Shown: piece by piece, positions 1-7,985 of the stretch
Numbering within the stretch: the first letter of the stretch is position 1
Layout: every line of letters begins with the position of its first letter
Assembly (NCBI GenBank): GCA_045863195.1
Contig: BTUI01000003.1
Span: 62,001-126,000, forward strand
Origin: W-Chloroflexi-9 sp045863195
GTDB lineage: Bacteria; Chloroflexota; Dehalococcoidia; UBA2979
DNA length: 64,000 nucleotides
Direction of reading: 5' to 3'
Translations under genes and position numbers: made by a program
Notes under the pieces: model-generated
The model's database searches: none
Told to the model about the DNA's origin: nothing
Seen by the model: the letters and a program-made list of their open reading frames with translations, nothing else

Positions 1-207
1 GTGCCGGTGAACGCCGGGCGCAACGTGGGCCGCCTGACCGGCATCCCGCACGCGCACACGGGCTCCGTGGGGATCGCCACGGCGCAGGGCACGGGCCTCG
101 GCGTGGCGGTGAGCCACATCGCCATCCCGGAGGACGGGACGGTGGAGGTGCACCTGACCGGTGCGGCCTCGGCCGCCGGCTACGTGGCGGTGCTGATCCT
201 GAACTAG
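1..207 (+). CDS. C-terminal end of an unrecognised protein (partial)
   Basis: An open frame runs in from the left edge and ends at a TAG. About 68 residues are visible. They are rich in Gly, Ala, Val and Thr with alternating hydrophobic residues, which suggests a beta-strand-rich C-terminal domain. I recognise no family. The first codon in the window is GTG, but there is no way to see whether it is a start, so I treat the gene as cut by the window edge. It converges on the GmhA-like gene, with only 11 bases between the two stops. Confidence 0.45.
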   Translation: MPVNAGRNVGRLTGIPHAHTGSVGIATAQGTGLGVAVSHIAIPEDGTVEVHLTGAASAAGYVAVLILN

Positions 208-218
208 GCGCGCAGCAT

Positions 219-788
219 CTAGCGTGGGTCTTCGCCCTCGCGGATCGCCTTCGCGTCCCACGCGATCGCGTGGCACAGCAGGTCGAAGAGCGCCTCCGCC
301 AGCGGCACGGAGTCCGTCTCCACCGGCAGCCAGTCGTCCGCGAGCGCGGAGAGCGCGCTGGGGGCGCGGCACGTGAACGCGACCACGCGCACGCCTCGGT
401 CGCGGGCGGCCTGCGCCGCGTTCACGATGTTCGGCGAGCGTCCGCTGGTGCTGATCGCGACCAGGATGTCGCCGGGGCGCGTGAGGTCTTCCACCTGGCG
501 CTGGATCGCGACCTCGAACGAGTCGTCGTTCGACCAGGCGGTCAGGAGCGGCACGTTGTCGTTCAGGCAGAACGCGCGGATCGCCGGACGCCCGGGCACG
601 CCGGCGCCCTTCACGAGGTCGTTCGTGAAGTGGCTCGCCATCGCCGCGGAGCCGCCATTCCCGACGACGAACACGCTCGCACCGCGCTCGGCCGCCGCGA
701 CGAGTTCCTTCGCCACGCGCCGCGTCAGTGCGACATCGATGTGGTCGAGGCCGACGCGCGCGCCGGCGATGAAGTCTTCGATCCGCAG
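219..788 (-). CDS. gmhA: SIS-domain phosphosugar isomerase, GmhA-like (sedoheptulose-7-phosphate isomerase)
   Basis: This is a 189-residue SIS-fold protein of normal GmhA length. The sugar-phosphate loops are GNGGSAA at residues 43-49 and STSGRSPN at 113-120. GmhA converts sedoheptulose 7-phosphate to D-glycero-D-manno-heptose 7-phosphate, and a heptose kinase (2117-3145) lies in the same operon, which supports this role. I start it at a CTG at 788: GAGGAG stands 6 bases upstream, and the alternative GTG at 716 has no ribosome site and would cut off an N-terminal helix that fits the family. The in-frame TAG just upstream is the stop of the preceding gene, 15 bases away. A DiaA-like or other SIS isomerase cannot be excluded. 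Confidence 0.8.
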   Translation of the reverse strand: MRIEDFIAGARVGLDHIDVALTRRVAKELVAAAERGASVFVVGNGGSAAMASHFTNDLVKGAGVPGRPAIRAFCLNDNVPLLTAWSNDDSFEVAIQRQVEDLTRPGDILVAISTSGRSPNIVNAAQAARDRGVRVVAFTCRAPSALSALADDWLPVETDSVPLAEALFDLLCHAIAWDAKAIREGEDPR

Positions 789-803
789 GGGAGTCTCCTC
801 GTC

Positions 804-2117
804 CTATCCGCCGGTCGGCGGTGCCTCCGGGAATTCGCGCAGCGCCGGGACAGCGGAGCCGCCGGTGACGGTCCGCTGCACGGAGAGCAGGATCAGTTTC
901 ACGTCCGCCCATACGGAATACGTCCGCAGGTAGGCCAGGTCGTCGAGCAGCGTGGTGCCGAGGTCGGCGTGGGCGCTGTTCCACGGGCCGGTGAGGCCCG
1001 GCGGCATCAGCAGCAGACGGCTCCGCCACGGGTCGCGACCGGTTGCCGCGGAGGCCGGAAGCGGGCGCGGCCCCACGATGCTCAGGTCGCCCTTCAGCAC
1101 GCCGAGGAGCGCGGGCATCTTCTCCGCCCGACCGGGCACCGGCCGGCCTCCGCCGGGCGCGGGGCGGGGCGCGAGCAGGCGCATCCGCACGATGCGTCCG
1201 CCCCGCCCGAGTACTTCCACCGTGCGGAAGACGGGGCCCCCTCGCAGCCGCGCGAAGAGCAGCACGAGGGCGAGCGCCGGCATCAGCGCGAGCGCGATGC
1301 CGATGTCCATGGCCCGCTTCATCACCGCCTCGCTGCGTCTCAGCTGCGCCGGGCGCAGGCGGACGAGCGACGGCATCCCATCGCGCGCCGCAACGACCTC
1401 GGAGGAGAGGAGGTCGTGGATGCCCGCGACCATGAACACGCGGAGCGCGGGCCGCTGCGCCGCGACCTGCATCACGTACTCCTGCGCCTCCCACGAGACG
1501 GCGCTGGCGACGACCATGACGCTGGTCACGGCGTGCCGGTCCACCACGGCCTCCAGTTCGAGCGGGTCGCCGAGGACCTCCACCCCGCCCACGCGGCTGG
1601 AGCGCGGGCTGAACTCGTCCAGCACGCCGACGACGTCCAGTGCGTGCGATCCGTCGGAGGTGAGTTGTTCGGCCACGCGCTCCGCCTGCTGATCCGCGCC
1701 CACGATGAGCAGGCGCTCCCGGAACGCCCCCCGGCGCTGGAGCGCGAGCAGCGCCACGGCGCGCGCGAGGTAGGTCACGGCGATGGCCCCGGCGGTCGCC
1801 CCGAAGGCGAAGACGATGGTGCGGCGCTCGGGCTCCCCATTCGTCACGAAGTGCGTGGCGAGGTAGGTCAGCAGCACCCAGATCAGGCCGCGCAGGAGGT
1901 GTGCGTATGGCGGCCGAGCGACACGGGGGTGCGAGGTGTCGTACACGTCCGCGGCGACGAACCAGCCGACCTGCAACGCGGAGGCGATCGCGGCAAGCAC
2001 AACCACCTCCCACGCGCGGTAGCCGTCCGCCAGTGCAAACACGGTCGCCGCGGCCAGGTAGACGGCTGCGGCGTCACGCATGGGGCCGAACCAGGGGTGG
2101 GAGAGCCAGCGCACCAT
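804..2117 (-). CDS. Polyprenyl-phosphate sugar-1-phosphate transferase-like protein (WbaP/CpsE type), degraded active site
   Basis: The protein has 437 residues. About four N-terminal membrane segments (roughly residues 8-115) are followed by a Rossmann-like nucleotide-sugar region with LLIVGA near residue 140. The C-terminal bacterial sugar transferase domain begins with KRAMDIGIALAL and includes KGDLSIVGPRPLP. Family members load a sugar phosphate onto undecaprenyl phosphate to start glycan assembly. Here the usual KFRTM is RMRLL, and the catalytic DELPQ motif reads EKMPA, so the Asp-Glu dyad is replaced by Glu-Lys. Activity is therefore doubtful. The ATG overlaps the stop of the kinase gene as TGATG, so the two are translationally coupled. 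Confidence 0.72.
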   Translation of the reverse strand: MVRWLSHPWFGPMRDAAAVYLAAATVFALADGYRAWEVVVLAAIASALQVGWFVAADVYDTSHPRVARPPYAHLLRGLIWVLLTYLATHFVTNGEPERRTIVFAFGATAGAIAVTYLARAVALLALQRRGAFRERLLIVGADQQAERVAEQLTSDGSHALDVVGVLDEFSPRSSRVGGVEVLGDPLELEAVVDRHAVTSVMVVASAVSWEAQEYVMQVAAQRPALRVFMVAGIHDLLSSEVVAARDGMPSLVRLRPAQLRRSEAVMKRAMDIGIALALMPALALVLLFARLRGGPVFRTVEVLGRGGRIVRMRLLAPRPAPGGGRPVPGRAEKMPALLGVLKGDLSIVGPRPLPASAATGRDPWRSRLLLMPPGLTGPWNSAHADLGTTLLDDLAYLRTYSVWADVKLILLSVQRTVTGGSAVPALREFPEAPPTGG

Positions 2118-3145
2118 CAGGCAGGCACCCAGGCGCGGCGTTCGCTGTTCATCAGCACGCGCGCCCCGGACCAGTCGAAGCGGTAGTCCAGCGGCTTCAG
2201 CCCGGCCTCCTGCATCGCGTGGCGCAGCCGCTCCTCCTCGCCCTCGGCGGCCATCGCGAGGAGGTAGCCGCCGCCGCCCGCCCCGGTCAGTTTCGCGCCG
2301 AGCGCACCGTTGCCCAGGGCGTGCGTGATCCACTCGTCGATGCGGTCGGTGGAGATGCCGTTCGCCAGGCCGCGCTTCTTCTCCCAGCCCACGCGCAGCA
2401 GGCGCCCCACCTCGTCCAGGTCGCCCGCGGCGAGCGCGCCCTCGGTAGCCGTGGCGAAATCGAGGAGGTCGAGCATGGAGGTCGCCGTGGAGCGCTCGCG
2501 GGCGTTATCGGACTGCGCGCGGAGGATCTTGTTCGCTTCGCGCTGGACGCCCGTGAAGTAGAGGTGCAGCCGGCGCTCCAGCGCGCCGACCGTGGCCGGG
2601 GCCAGCGGCAGCGGGCGCACGGTCACGTCGCCATCGGTCGCGAACTCCAGGACGTTGAACCCGCCGTACGCGGCGGCGTACTGGTCTTGCTTGCCGATCG
2701 GCGACTTCAGCCGCTCCAGTTCAATGTGGCACGCCCGCTCCGCGACCTGCTGATCACTGAGGTGCTGCCCCAGGAACGTGGAGACCGCCTTCACCAGCGC
2801 GACCGCGGTGGCGCTCGACGAGCCGAGACCGGTGCCGGGCGGCGTCTCGGAGGCGGTGAACACGTCCACCCCCTCGTCCAGGCCGAAGTCGGTGAGGACG
2901 GCGCGCACGAGCGACAGCGACCCGTCGCCGGCATCGAGGTCCGCGCCCGGCTCGAAGTTCAGGAACGCCGAGAAGTCGGACGAGGTGAGCTGCACGCCGC
3001 CGCGGCGGTTCGCGCTGAGGACCACATAGACGTAGCGGTTGATCGCCGCGTTCACCACGCGCCCGCCCGATTGGCGGTAGAACGCAGGGAGGTCCGTCCC
3101 GCCACCGGCGAGGCCGATCCTCACCGGGGCGCGGGTGATGATCAC
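2117..3145 (-). CDS. hddA: GHMP-family sugar kinase, HddA-like (D-glycero-alpha-D-manno-heptose 7-phosphate kinase)
   Basis: The protein has 342 residues, the usual HddA length. It opens with RAPVRIGLAGGGTDLP (residues 6-20), has the GHMP ATP loop PGTGLGSSSA at 103-112, the substrate segment IGKQDQYAAAYGG at 150-162 and the C-terminal KLTGAGGGGY at 285-294. HddA phosphorylates heptose 7-phosphate at C1 on the way to GDP-heptose or a related donor. I chose the GTG at 3145 because homologues begin right before RAPVRI; the frame stays open further upstream without family similarity. It is the first gene of a leftward operon with the sugar transferase and gmhA. Fucokinase-like specificity is an alternative. 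Confidence 0.8.
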   Translation of the reverse strand: MIITRAPVRIGLAGGGTDLPAFYRQSGGRVVNAAINRYVYVVLSANRRGGVQLTSSDFSAFLNFEPGADLDAGDGSLSLVRAVLTDFGLDEGVDVFTASETPPGTGLGSSSATAVALVKAVSTFLGQHLSDQQVAERACHIELERLKSPIGKQDQYAAAYGGFNVLEFATDGDVTVRPLPLAPATVGALERRLHLYFTGVQREANKILRAQSDNARERSTATSMLDLLDFATATEGALAAGDLDEVGRLLRVGWEKKRGLANGISTDRIDEWITHALGNGALGAKLTGAGGGGYLLAMAAEGEEERLRHAMQEAGLKPLDYRFDWSGARVLMNSERRAWVPA

Positions 3146-3191
3146 GAGGTCGCCCCCGTGGCCGTGGCGGGTACCTCTGCGTTCACGCGGG

Positions 3192-3198
3192 TACGATA
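3192..3198. promoter_or_regulatory. Shared divergent -10 element between hddA and the nucleotidyltransferase
   Basis: The seven bases TACGATA read as TACGAT rightward (3192-3197) and as TATCGT leftward (3193-3198), inside GGTACGATACC. Start points about 7 bases downstream would give leaders of roughly 60 bases rightward and 40 bases leftward. No convincing -35 box is seen on either side. If both are used, polymerases firing in the two directions would exclude each other. This is inferred from sequence only. Confidence 0.3.
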
Positions 3199-3267
3199 CC
3201 GATTCCGCGCACCACCTGCTCGACACGGCCGGTGCGCCGACCGTTGAGCCTGCGTAAAGGAGCCGCC

Positions 3268-4143
3268 GTGGCCGCCGCACCCGCGATTGAACATGCCGTG
3301 ATCATCGCCGGGGGACGCGGGACGCGCATGCTTCCGGCGACACGAGCCCTTCCGAAGGAGTTCCTCGCCGTCGCGGACCGCCCGCTCATCCAGCACGCCG
3401 TGGAGGAAGCGGTCGCCTGCGGCGCGCGCCGCGTCGTGATCGTCGCCTCGCCGCGCTCGCTGCCGATGATGCGCGAGCACTTCGCCCCACTGTCCGAGGC
3501 CGAGCGCGGCGACCACCGTCTCGCCTCGCTGCGCGCGATCCGGGAGCGCACAGAGGTCGTGTTCGCGGTGCAGGAGCGCGCGGACGGCACCGGCCCCGCG
3601 ACGCTCCTCGCGGAGCCCCTGGTGGAGCGCTCCCGCTTCCTGCTGATCCTGCCGGACGTGCTGTTCACCCAGGCACCGCCCGGGCTCGAACTCGCCTCGA
3701 CCGCCGCGCGGCTCGGCGGGAGCGTGATCGCGGTGCGGCAGGTGACGCCGGACGCCTACGACCGGTACGGGCTCGTGAAGGGCGAAGCGGTGGAGGACGG
3801 CAGCGTGCGGCTGCGCTCGGTGCATGAGAAGCCGGGGGCGCGTTACACCGAGCCGTCCGCGCTCGGCATCACCGGGCGCTACCTGCTGGCGCCTGGCATC
3901 TTCGACGCGTTGCGCTCCACGCCGCCGGGCGTCGGCGGCGAGGTCCACATCACGGACGCGATCGCGCTGCTCGCGGCACGGGAGCCGGTGTTCGCGCGAG
4001 TCTGCGAGGGTGACCATTTCGATGCGGGCCACCCGGCCGGCTACCTCGCCGGGTCGCTGGCGCGCGCCCTCGCCGACCCCGCGCTACGGGACGGCGTGGT
4101 GGACGCCGCCGGGCCGGTGCTGGACGCGGCGCGCGAGGCGTAG
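3268..4143 (+). CDS. GalU-like sugar-1-phosphate nucleotidyltransferase
   Basis: The 291-residue protein is a Rossmann-type nucleotidyltransferase. The nucleotide loop and lysine are seen in GGRGTR (15-20) followed by MLPATRALPKE (21-31), the pattern of bacterial UTP-glucose-1-phosphate uridylyltransferases. A C-terminal FDAGHPAGY corresponds to the GalU sugar and metal site. The length fits GalU. The GTG start has AAAGGAG 6 bases upstream. It faces away from the heptose genes and may make the activated sugar for them, but the motif favours UDP-glucose rather than GDP-heptose (HddC). It ends 8 bases before the stop of the convergent HAD gene. Confidence 0.78.
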   Translation: MAAAPAIEHAVIIAGGRGTRMLPATRALPKEFLAVADRPLIQHAVEEAVACGARRVVIVASPRSLPMMREHFAPLSEAERGDHRLASLRAIRERTEVVFAVQERADGTGPATLLAEPLVERSRFLLILPDVLFTQAPPGLELASTAARLGGSVIAVRQVTPDAYDRYGLVKGEAVEDGSVRLRSVHEKPGARYTEPSALGITGRYLLAPGIFDALRSTPPGVGGEVHITDAIALLAAREPVFARVCEGDHFDAGHPAGYLAGSLARALADPALRDGVVDAAGPVLDAAREA

Positions 4144-4151
4144 CAGGCGGA

Positions 4152-4847
4152 CTACAGGTCGGCGAGCGATGCGAGGATGGCGTCCGGACGCGGGGCGTCC
4201 TCCGTGAGCGGCTCCGGCTTGCGGTGGCGCGGGGGGAACCAGACCGCGTTCATCCCGGCGGCGCGTGCCCCCGTGACGTCCGAGTGCAACGAGTCGCCGA
4301 TGTGGACGGCGGCAGCGGCCTCGATCCCGGCCTCGGCGAGCAGGTGCCGGAAGATCGCCGGGTCCGGCTTGTGCGCCCCCACCTCGCCGGAGACGACGAT
4401 GTGGTCGACGAGGTCAGCGAGGCCGAACTTCTCCACCTTCGGGCGCTGGATCTCGCTCGGGCCGTTCGTCACCACGCCCAGCCGGTAGCGCCCGCGCAAC
4501 CGCGCGAGGAGTTCCGGGGCGCCCTCCACCCACTGCAGCACGTCCGGCAGCGGCGCGTTGTAGGCCGCGCGGATCGCGCGCCCGGCGGTGGAGTCGCCCT
4601 CGATACCGAGGATGTCGAAGAGGACGACCAGCCGGCCGTCCACGACCGGATCGGCGGCGACGGCACGCTCACGCGCGAGTTCGAGCAGGTCGCGGTTGAC
4701 GCCCTCGATCACCTCGAGCGCGCGACGGACGGCCGCGTCCACACGCACCGGGGCCGCGCCGTCCGTATCGACCAGCGTGTCGTCCAGGTCGAAGGAGATG
4801 AGCGCGATCCCGCGCTCCTCGATCAGGCGGGCAGCGTCCGAGGTCAC
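4152..4847 (-). CDS. HAD-superfamily phosphatase/hydrolase
   Basis: A 231-residue HAD hydrolase with all four motifs: DLDDT with nucleophile Asp20 and acid Asp22, TNGPS at 127-131, Lys160 in GAHKPDP, and GDSLHSD at 184-190. A helical cap lies between motifs I and II, as in phosphoglycolate phosphatase and YjjG-like enzymes. The substrate cannot be told from sequence. In this surface-sugar neighbourhood it might remove a phosphate from a sugar bisphosphate, but it is not the GmhB type. The GTG start overlaps the methyltransferase stop as GTGA, indicating coupling. Confidence 0.82.
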   Translation of the reverse strand: MTSDAARLIEERGIALISFDLDDTLVDTDGAAPVRVDAAVRRALEVIEGVNRDLLELARERAVAADPVVDGRLVVLFDILGIEGDSTAGRAIRAAYNAPLPDVLQWVEGAPELLARLRGRYRLGVVTNGPSEIQRPKVEKFGLADLVDHIVVSGEVGAHKPDPAIFRHLLAEAGIEAAAAVHIGDSLHSDVTGARAAGMNAVWFPPRHRKPEPLTEDAPRPDAILASLADL

Positions 4848-5767
4848 ACCATCCCCGCGCGGCGTGCGGTGACCTTCATGGAGCCGTAGTGCACCGGGAT
4901 GTACAACCGCGCCTGGAGCGACTTCGGGATCAGGCGGTCGACGAGGCGCATCACCGGGCGGAGCACCGGGTAGTAGCGCGACACGCGTTCGATCAGGAAC
5001 GCGATCGGGTAGCGGTTCGGGTCGATGCGCGCCTCGATGTGCTCGAAGCCGGCCGCCTCCAGCATCCGCGCCAGGGTGCGGGGGGTGAAGTAGTACAGGT
5101 GCTCCTTCGGCTTGTACTCGTACCAGCGGCGGCGGGCGATCTTCGCGAACCAGCCGGCCTGGTTGGGCGTGGTCATCACGATCAGGCCGCCCGGCTTCAG
5201 CGCCCGCGCCATCTTCTGCAGCCCGGCGAGCGGGTCGTCGAAGTGCTCGATCGTCTGGAAGAGCGCGACCACGTCGAAGGTGCCGGGCTCGATCGCCGCC
5301 TCCTCGATCGAACCGGCGAGCACCGGCAGCCCGAGTTCGTCGCGGATGATGCGCTGGCAGGCGTGGGACGGCTCGATGCCCCACGGCTGGAGGCCGTGGT
5401 TGCGCGCCTGCTCCAGGAAGAAGCCGCTGGCCGCGCCGATCTCCAGCACCTTCCCGCCCGGCTTCTGCCGCGCGATCTCAGCGGCGATCCGCCCGAAGTA
5501 CGGCGAGAGCACTGGCCGGTCGCTGGAGTACGAGGTGTACCCGGGGCGCCCGGTCGCGAGCTCCCCCTTCTCGTGGTACTCGTCGCTCTCGTACTGTTGC
5601 ACCGGGTTCCACGCGATGCGCGGACTCACGTAGGTGAGCGAACAACGGCGACAGCGCACGATGCGCCCCTCGCCCGTGGACTCCTTGATGGTGCGCGTGT
5701 CGTCAGAGCCGCACAGGTTGCACGGCACGCTTCGCATCTCGAATGCGGGAGAAGGACGGTCGGTCAT
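4844..5767 (-). CDS. Class I SAM-dependent methyltransferase with N-terminal zinc ribbon
   Basis: The 307-residue protein begins with a four-cysteine ribbon (Cys16, Cys19, Cys39, Cys42), followed by a linker and a class I methyltransferase fold with the SAM loop LEIGAASG at 108-115. This layout is common in methyltransferases of polysaccharide and secondary-metabolite clusters, where they modify sugars or related acceptors. It is translationally coupled to the HAD gene downstream. It starts at the ATG at 5767 with a GGAAG-type ribosome site; a GATAAT box lies a little upstream. The acceptor is unknown. Confidence 0.8.
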   Translation of the reverse strand: MTDRPSPAFEMRSVPCNLCGSDDTRTIKESTGEGRIVRCRRCSLTYVSPRIAWNPVQQYESDEYHEKGELATGRPGYTSYSSDRPVLSPYFGRIAAEIARQKPGGKVLEIGAASGFFLEQARNHGLQPWGIEPSHACQRIIRDELGLPVLAGSIEEAAIEPGTFDVVALFQTIEHFDDPLAGLQKMARALKPGGLIVMTTPNQAGWFAKIARRRWYEYKPKEHLYYFTPRTLARMLEAAGFEHIEARIDPNRYPIAFLIERVSRYYPVLRPVMRLVDRLIPKSLQARLYIPVHYGSMKVTARRAGMV

Positions 5768-5787
5768 TCGGCACCTACTTCCGTCCC

Positions 5788-5793
5788 ATTATC
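5788..5793 (-). promoter_or_regulatory. -10 box GATAAT upstream of the zinc-ribbon methyltransferase
   Basis: Leftward GATAAT differs from the TATAAT consensus at one base. Initiation about 7 bases downstream would leave a leader of about 14 bases that contains the GGAAG ribosome site. No -35 match is visible 17 bases upstream, so the box is only a candidate. Confidence 0.35.
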
Positions 5794-5845
5794 GGTGGAT
5801 GCCCCCTGCGGCGCACCCGCGTGCCGGTGAAGACCCGGTGAACAC

Positions 5846-7222
5846 GTGATCCCAGACCCGCGCTGGCACGTCCTCACCGGATGGGGTGGCACCGCGCCCG
5901 CCGGCGCACGGCTCGTCCCCATCGACGGCCCCGAGGCTGTCCGGCGTGCGCTCCTCGATGCCCGCGCCCGGGGCGTGATCGCGCGCGGCCTGGGGCGTGC
6001 CTACGGCGACGCCGCCCAGGTCGCGGGCGGCACCGTCGTCGCGATGCCCGGCCTCGGCGGGGCGGTACGCCTCGACCCGGCGGCCGGCACCGTCACCACG
6101 CCCGCAGGTGCGCGGCTGGGCGCGCTGCTGCGGCTGTTGCTCCCACGCGGCTGGATGCTCCCCGTGCTGCCCGGCACGGCGCACGTCACGGTGGGCGGTG
6201 CGATCGCGGCCGATGTCCACGGCAAGGACCACCACCGCACCGGCTCGTTCGGCGCGCACGTGGAGGCGCTGACGCTGCTGACACCGGACGGCGAGGCGCG
6301 GACGCTCTCGCGCCACGCGGACGCCGAGGCGTTCCACGCCACGCTCGGCGGGATGGGGCTGACCGGCGTGGTCACCGAGGCGACGCTCCGCCTCGAGCGC
6401 GTCGCGACGGCGTATGCACACACGACGATGGTGCGGACGCGTGACCTCGACTCGACGATGGCGGCGCTCGGCGAGGCGGATGCGCGGCACCGGTGGTCGG
6501 TGGCCTGGGTCGACCTCGCGCGAGGCGGCGCGGCGTTCGCGCGGGGCGTGGTGGAGGCGGGCGACCCGGCGTCGCTGGAGGCGCTGCCGCCGCGCGCGCT
6601 CGCCAGGCCGCTGCTCGCGCGTGGCCCGCGGCCGCTGCGCATGCCGCCGCTCCCCGTCTCCGCGGTCTCCACGCCGGCGGTGCGCGCGTTCAACGAGGCG
6701 CGGTTCGCCCTCGCCGGGCGCGCGACGCCGGAGGCCGTGCGGCCGCTGGAGGCGTTCCTGTTCCCGCTCGACCGCCTCGCGGCATGGCCGCGGCTGTACG
6801 GGCCGCGCGGGTTCATCCAGTACCAGTTCGTCCTGCCGTTCGGCGCGGAGCGGACGCTGCACGAGGTCGCCCGCCGGATCGCAGCCGGCCCGATGCCGGT
6901 CGCGCTCGCCGTCCTCAAACGGCTCGGCGACGGTGACGGCGCGCCGATCGGGTTTCCGATGGCCGGATGGACGCTCGCGCTCGACCTCCCCGCCGTCCGT
7001 GACCCAGGCCTCGCCGCCCTGCTCGACCGCTGCGACGACCTGGTCGCGGAGGCGGGCGGGCGCGTCTACCTCGCGAAAGATGCGAGGATGCGCGCAGAGG
7101 TGGTACCGGCGATGTACCCGCGCCTCAGCGAGTGGCGCGCGGTGCGTGACCGGCTCGACCCGGAGCGGCGGATGACGTCCGACCTCGACCGGCGGCTCAA
7201 CCTCAGCGGGAGGCACGCGTGA
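5846..7222 (+). CDS. dprE1: DprE1-like FAD-dependent oxidase (decaprenylphosphoryl-ribose 2'-oxidase family)
   Basis: A 458-residue flavoprotein of the vanillyl-alcohol oxidase type. Family signatures are GLGRAYGD near residue 50, PGTAHVTVGGAIAADVHGKDHH near 112-133, and YLAKDAR with the conserved Lys411. With its neighbour it should carry out the two-step epimerisation of polyprenyl-phosphoryl ribose to arabinose, supplying arabinose for cell-surface glycans. The mycobacterial inhibitor-target cysteine (Cys387 in GWNICVD) is an alanine here (Ala378 in GWTLALD). It starts at a GTG and overlaps the reductase gene as GTGA. In actinobacteria the same pair is also adjacent, so the assignment is strong. 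Confidence 0.88.
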   Translation: MIPDPRWHVLTGWGGTAPAGARLVPIDGPEAVRRALLDARARGVIARGLGRAYGDAAQVAGGTVVAMPGLGGAVRLDPAAGTVTTPAGARLGALLRLLLPRGWMLPVLPGTAHVTVGGAIAADVHGKDHHRTGSFGAHVEALTLLTPDGEARTLSRHADAEAFHATLGGMGLTGVVTEATLRLERVATAYAHTTMVRTRDLDSTMAALGEADARHRWSVAWVDLARGGAAFARGVVEAGDPASLEALPPRALARPLLARGPRPLRMPPLPVSAVSTPAVRAFNEARFALAGRATPEAVRPLEAFLFPLDRLAAWPRLYGPRGFIQYQFVLPFGAERTLHEVARRIAAGPMPVALAVLKRLGDGDGAPIGFPMAGWTLALDLPAVRDPGLAALLDRCDDLVAEAGGRVYLAKDARMRAEVVPAMYPRLSEWRAVRDRLDPERRMTSDLDRRLNLSGRHA

Positions 7223-7971
7223 CGGACGCGCTCGGACGGCCCCACGGCGTGCTGGTGCTCGGGGGCGGCTCCGAGATCGGGCTCGCGACGGCGCGCGCCC
7301 TCGTCGAGCGTGGGGCGACGCGCGTCTGGCTCGCCGGCCGTGACGAGGCCGCGATGCGCGAGGCGGCCGCCCTCCCCCCCGACGCCGAGGTGCGCACGCT
7401 CCGGTTCGATGCGCTCGACCCGGCCTCGCACGAGACGGCCGTGGCGGAGGCGTTTGCGGACGGCCCGGTGGATATCGTGGTGCTCGCGTTCGCCGTTCTC
7501 GGCGACCAGCACGCCTACGAGGCCGACCCGGCGGAGGCGGCGCGCACGGCGCAGGTGAACTTCACCGCCGCCGTCTCCGTGGGGATGGTCGCGGCGCGCG
7601 CGCTCGCCGCGCAGGGACATGGAGCGCTCGTCGTGCTCTCCTCGGTGGCGGCGCAGCGGCCACGGCGGTCGAATTATGTCTACGGCGCGACGAAGGCCGG
7701 GCTCGACTTCTTCGCGCGCGGCCTGGACGAGGCGCTGCGCGGCAGCGGCGCGGGGGTGCTCGTGGTCCGGCCGGGCTTCGTGCGCACGCGCATGACGCAC
7801 GGCCTGCGGCCGATGCCGCTGGCGACCACCCCGGACGCGGTCGCCGCCGATATCCTGAGGGCGCTCGACCGCGGCGCGCGGGTCGCGTGGTCGCCGCCCG
7901 CCGTCCGATGGCTGGCGCTGGCCCTGCGCCTGATGCCCGCCGCCCTGCTCCGCCGGCTGGACCGCCGGTAG
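7219..7971 (+). CDS. dprE2: DprE2-like short-chain dehydrogenase (decaprenylphosphoryl-2-keto-erythro-pentose reductase family)
   Basis: A 250-residue short-chain dehydrogenase. The cofactor loop is GGGSEIGLA near residues 15-23 rather than the common TGxxxGIG; the catalytic set is Ser in VLSSVAAQR and YGATK (Tyr-x-x-x-Lys) near 155. VVRPGFVRTRMT follows, as in DprE2. It would reduce the 2-keto intermediate made by the DprE1-like oxidase to the arabino form. The start overlaps the upstream stop by four bases, so the two subunits are likely made together. A hydrophobic C-terminus may associate with the membrane. Confidence 0.87.
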   Translation: MTDALGRPHGVLVLGGGSEIGLATARALVERGATRVWLAGRDEAAMREAAALPPDAEVRTLRFDALDPASHETAVAEAFADGPVDIVVLAFAVLGDQHAYEADPAEAARTAQVNFTAAVSVGMVAARALAAQGHGALVVLSSVAAQRPRRSNYVYGATKAGLDFFARGLDEALRGSGAGVLVVRPGFVRTRMTHGLRPMPLATTPDAVAADILRALDRGARVAWSPPAVRWLALALRLMPAALLRRLDRR

Positions 7972-7985
7972 CCCTCGGAGGCCGC

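Noticed and set aside
270..2186. A 638-codon open frame on the + strand
   Set aside because: It lies opposite the gmhA, sugar-transferase and hddA genes, whose products have clear family motifs. Its translation is Arg/His/Ala-rich without any motif, as expected for an antisense frame of GC-rich coding DNA.
2118..2333. An N-terminal extension of the sugar transferase of about 72 residues
   Set aside because: The extension overlaps the hddA gene and is Arg-rich without similarity. The TGATG overlap at 2117 gives a natural start.
4152..4847. HAD protein as GmhB (heptose bisphosphate phosphatase)
   Set aside because: GmhB is shorter, lacks the large cap and has zinc-binding cysteines. This protein has a cap and no such cysteines.
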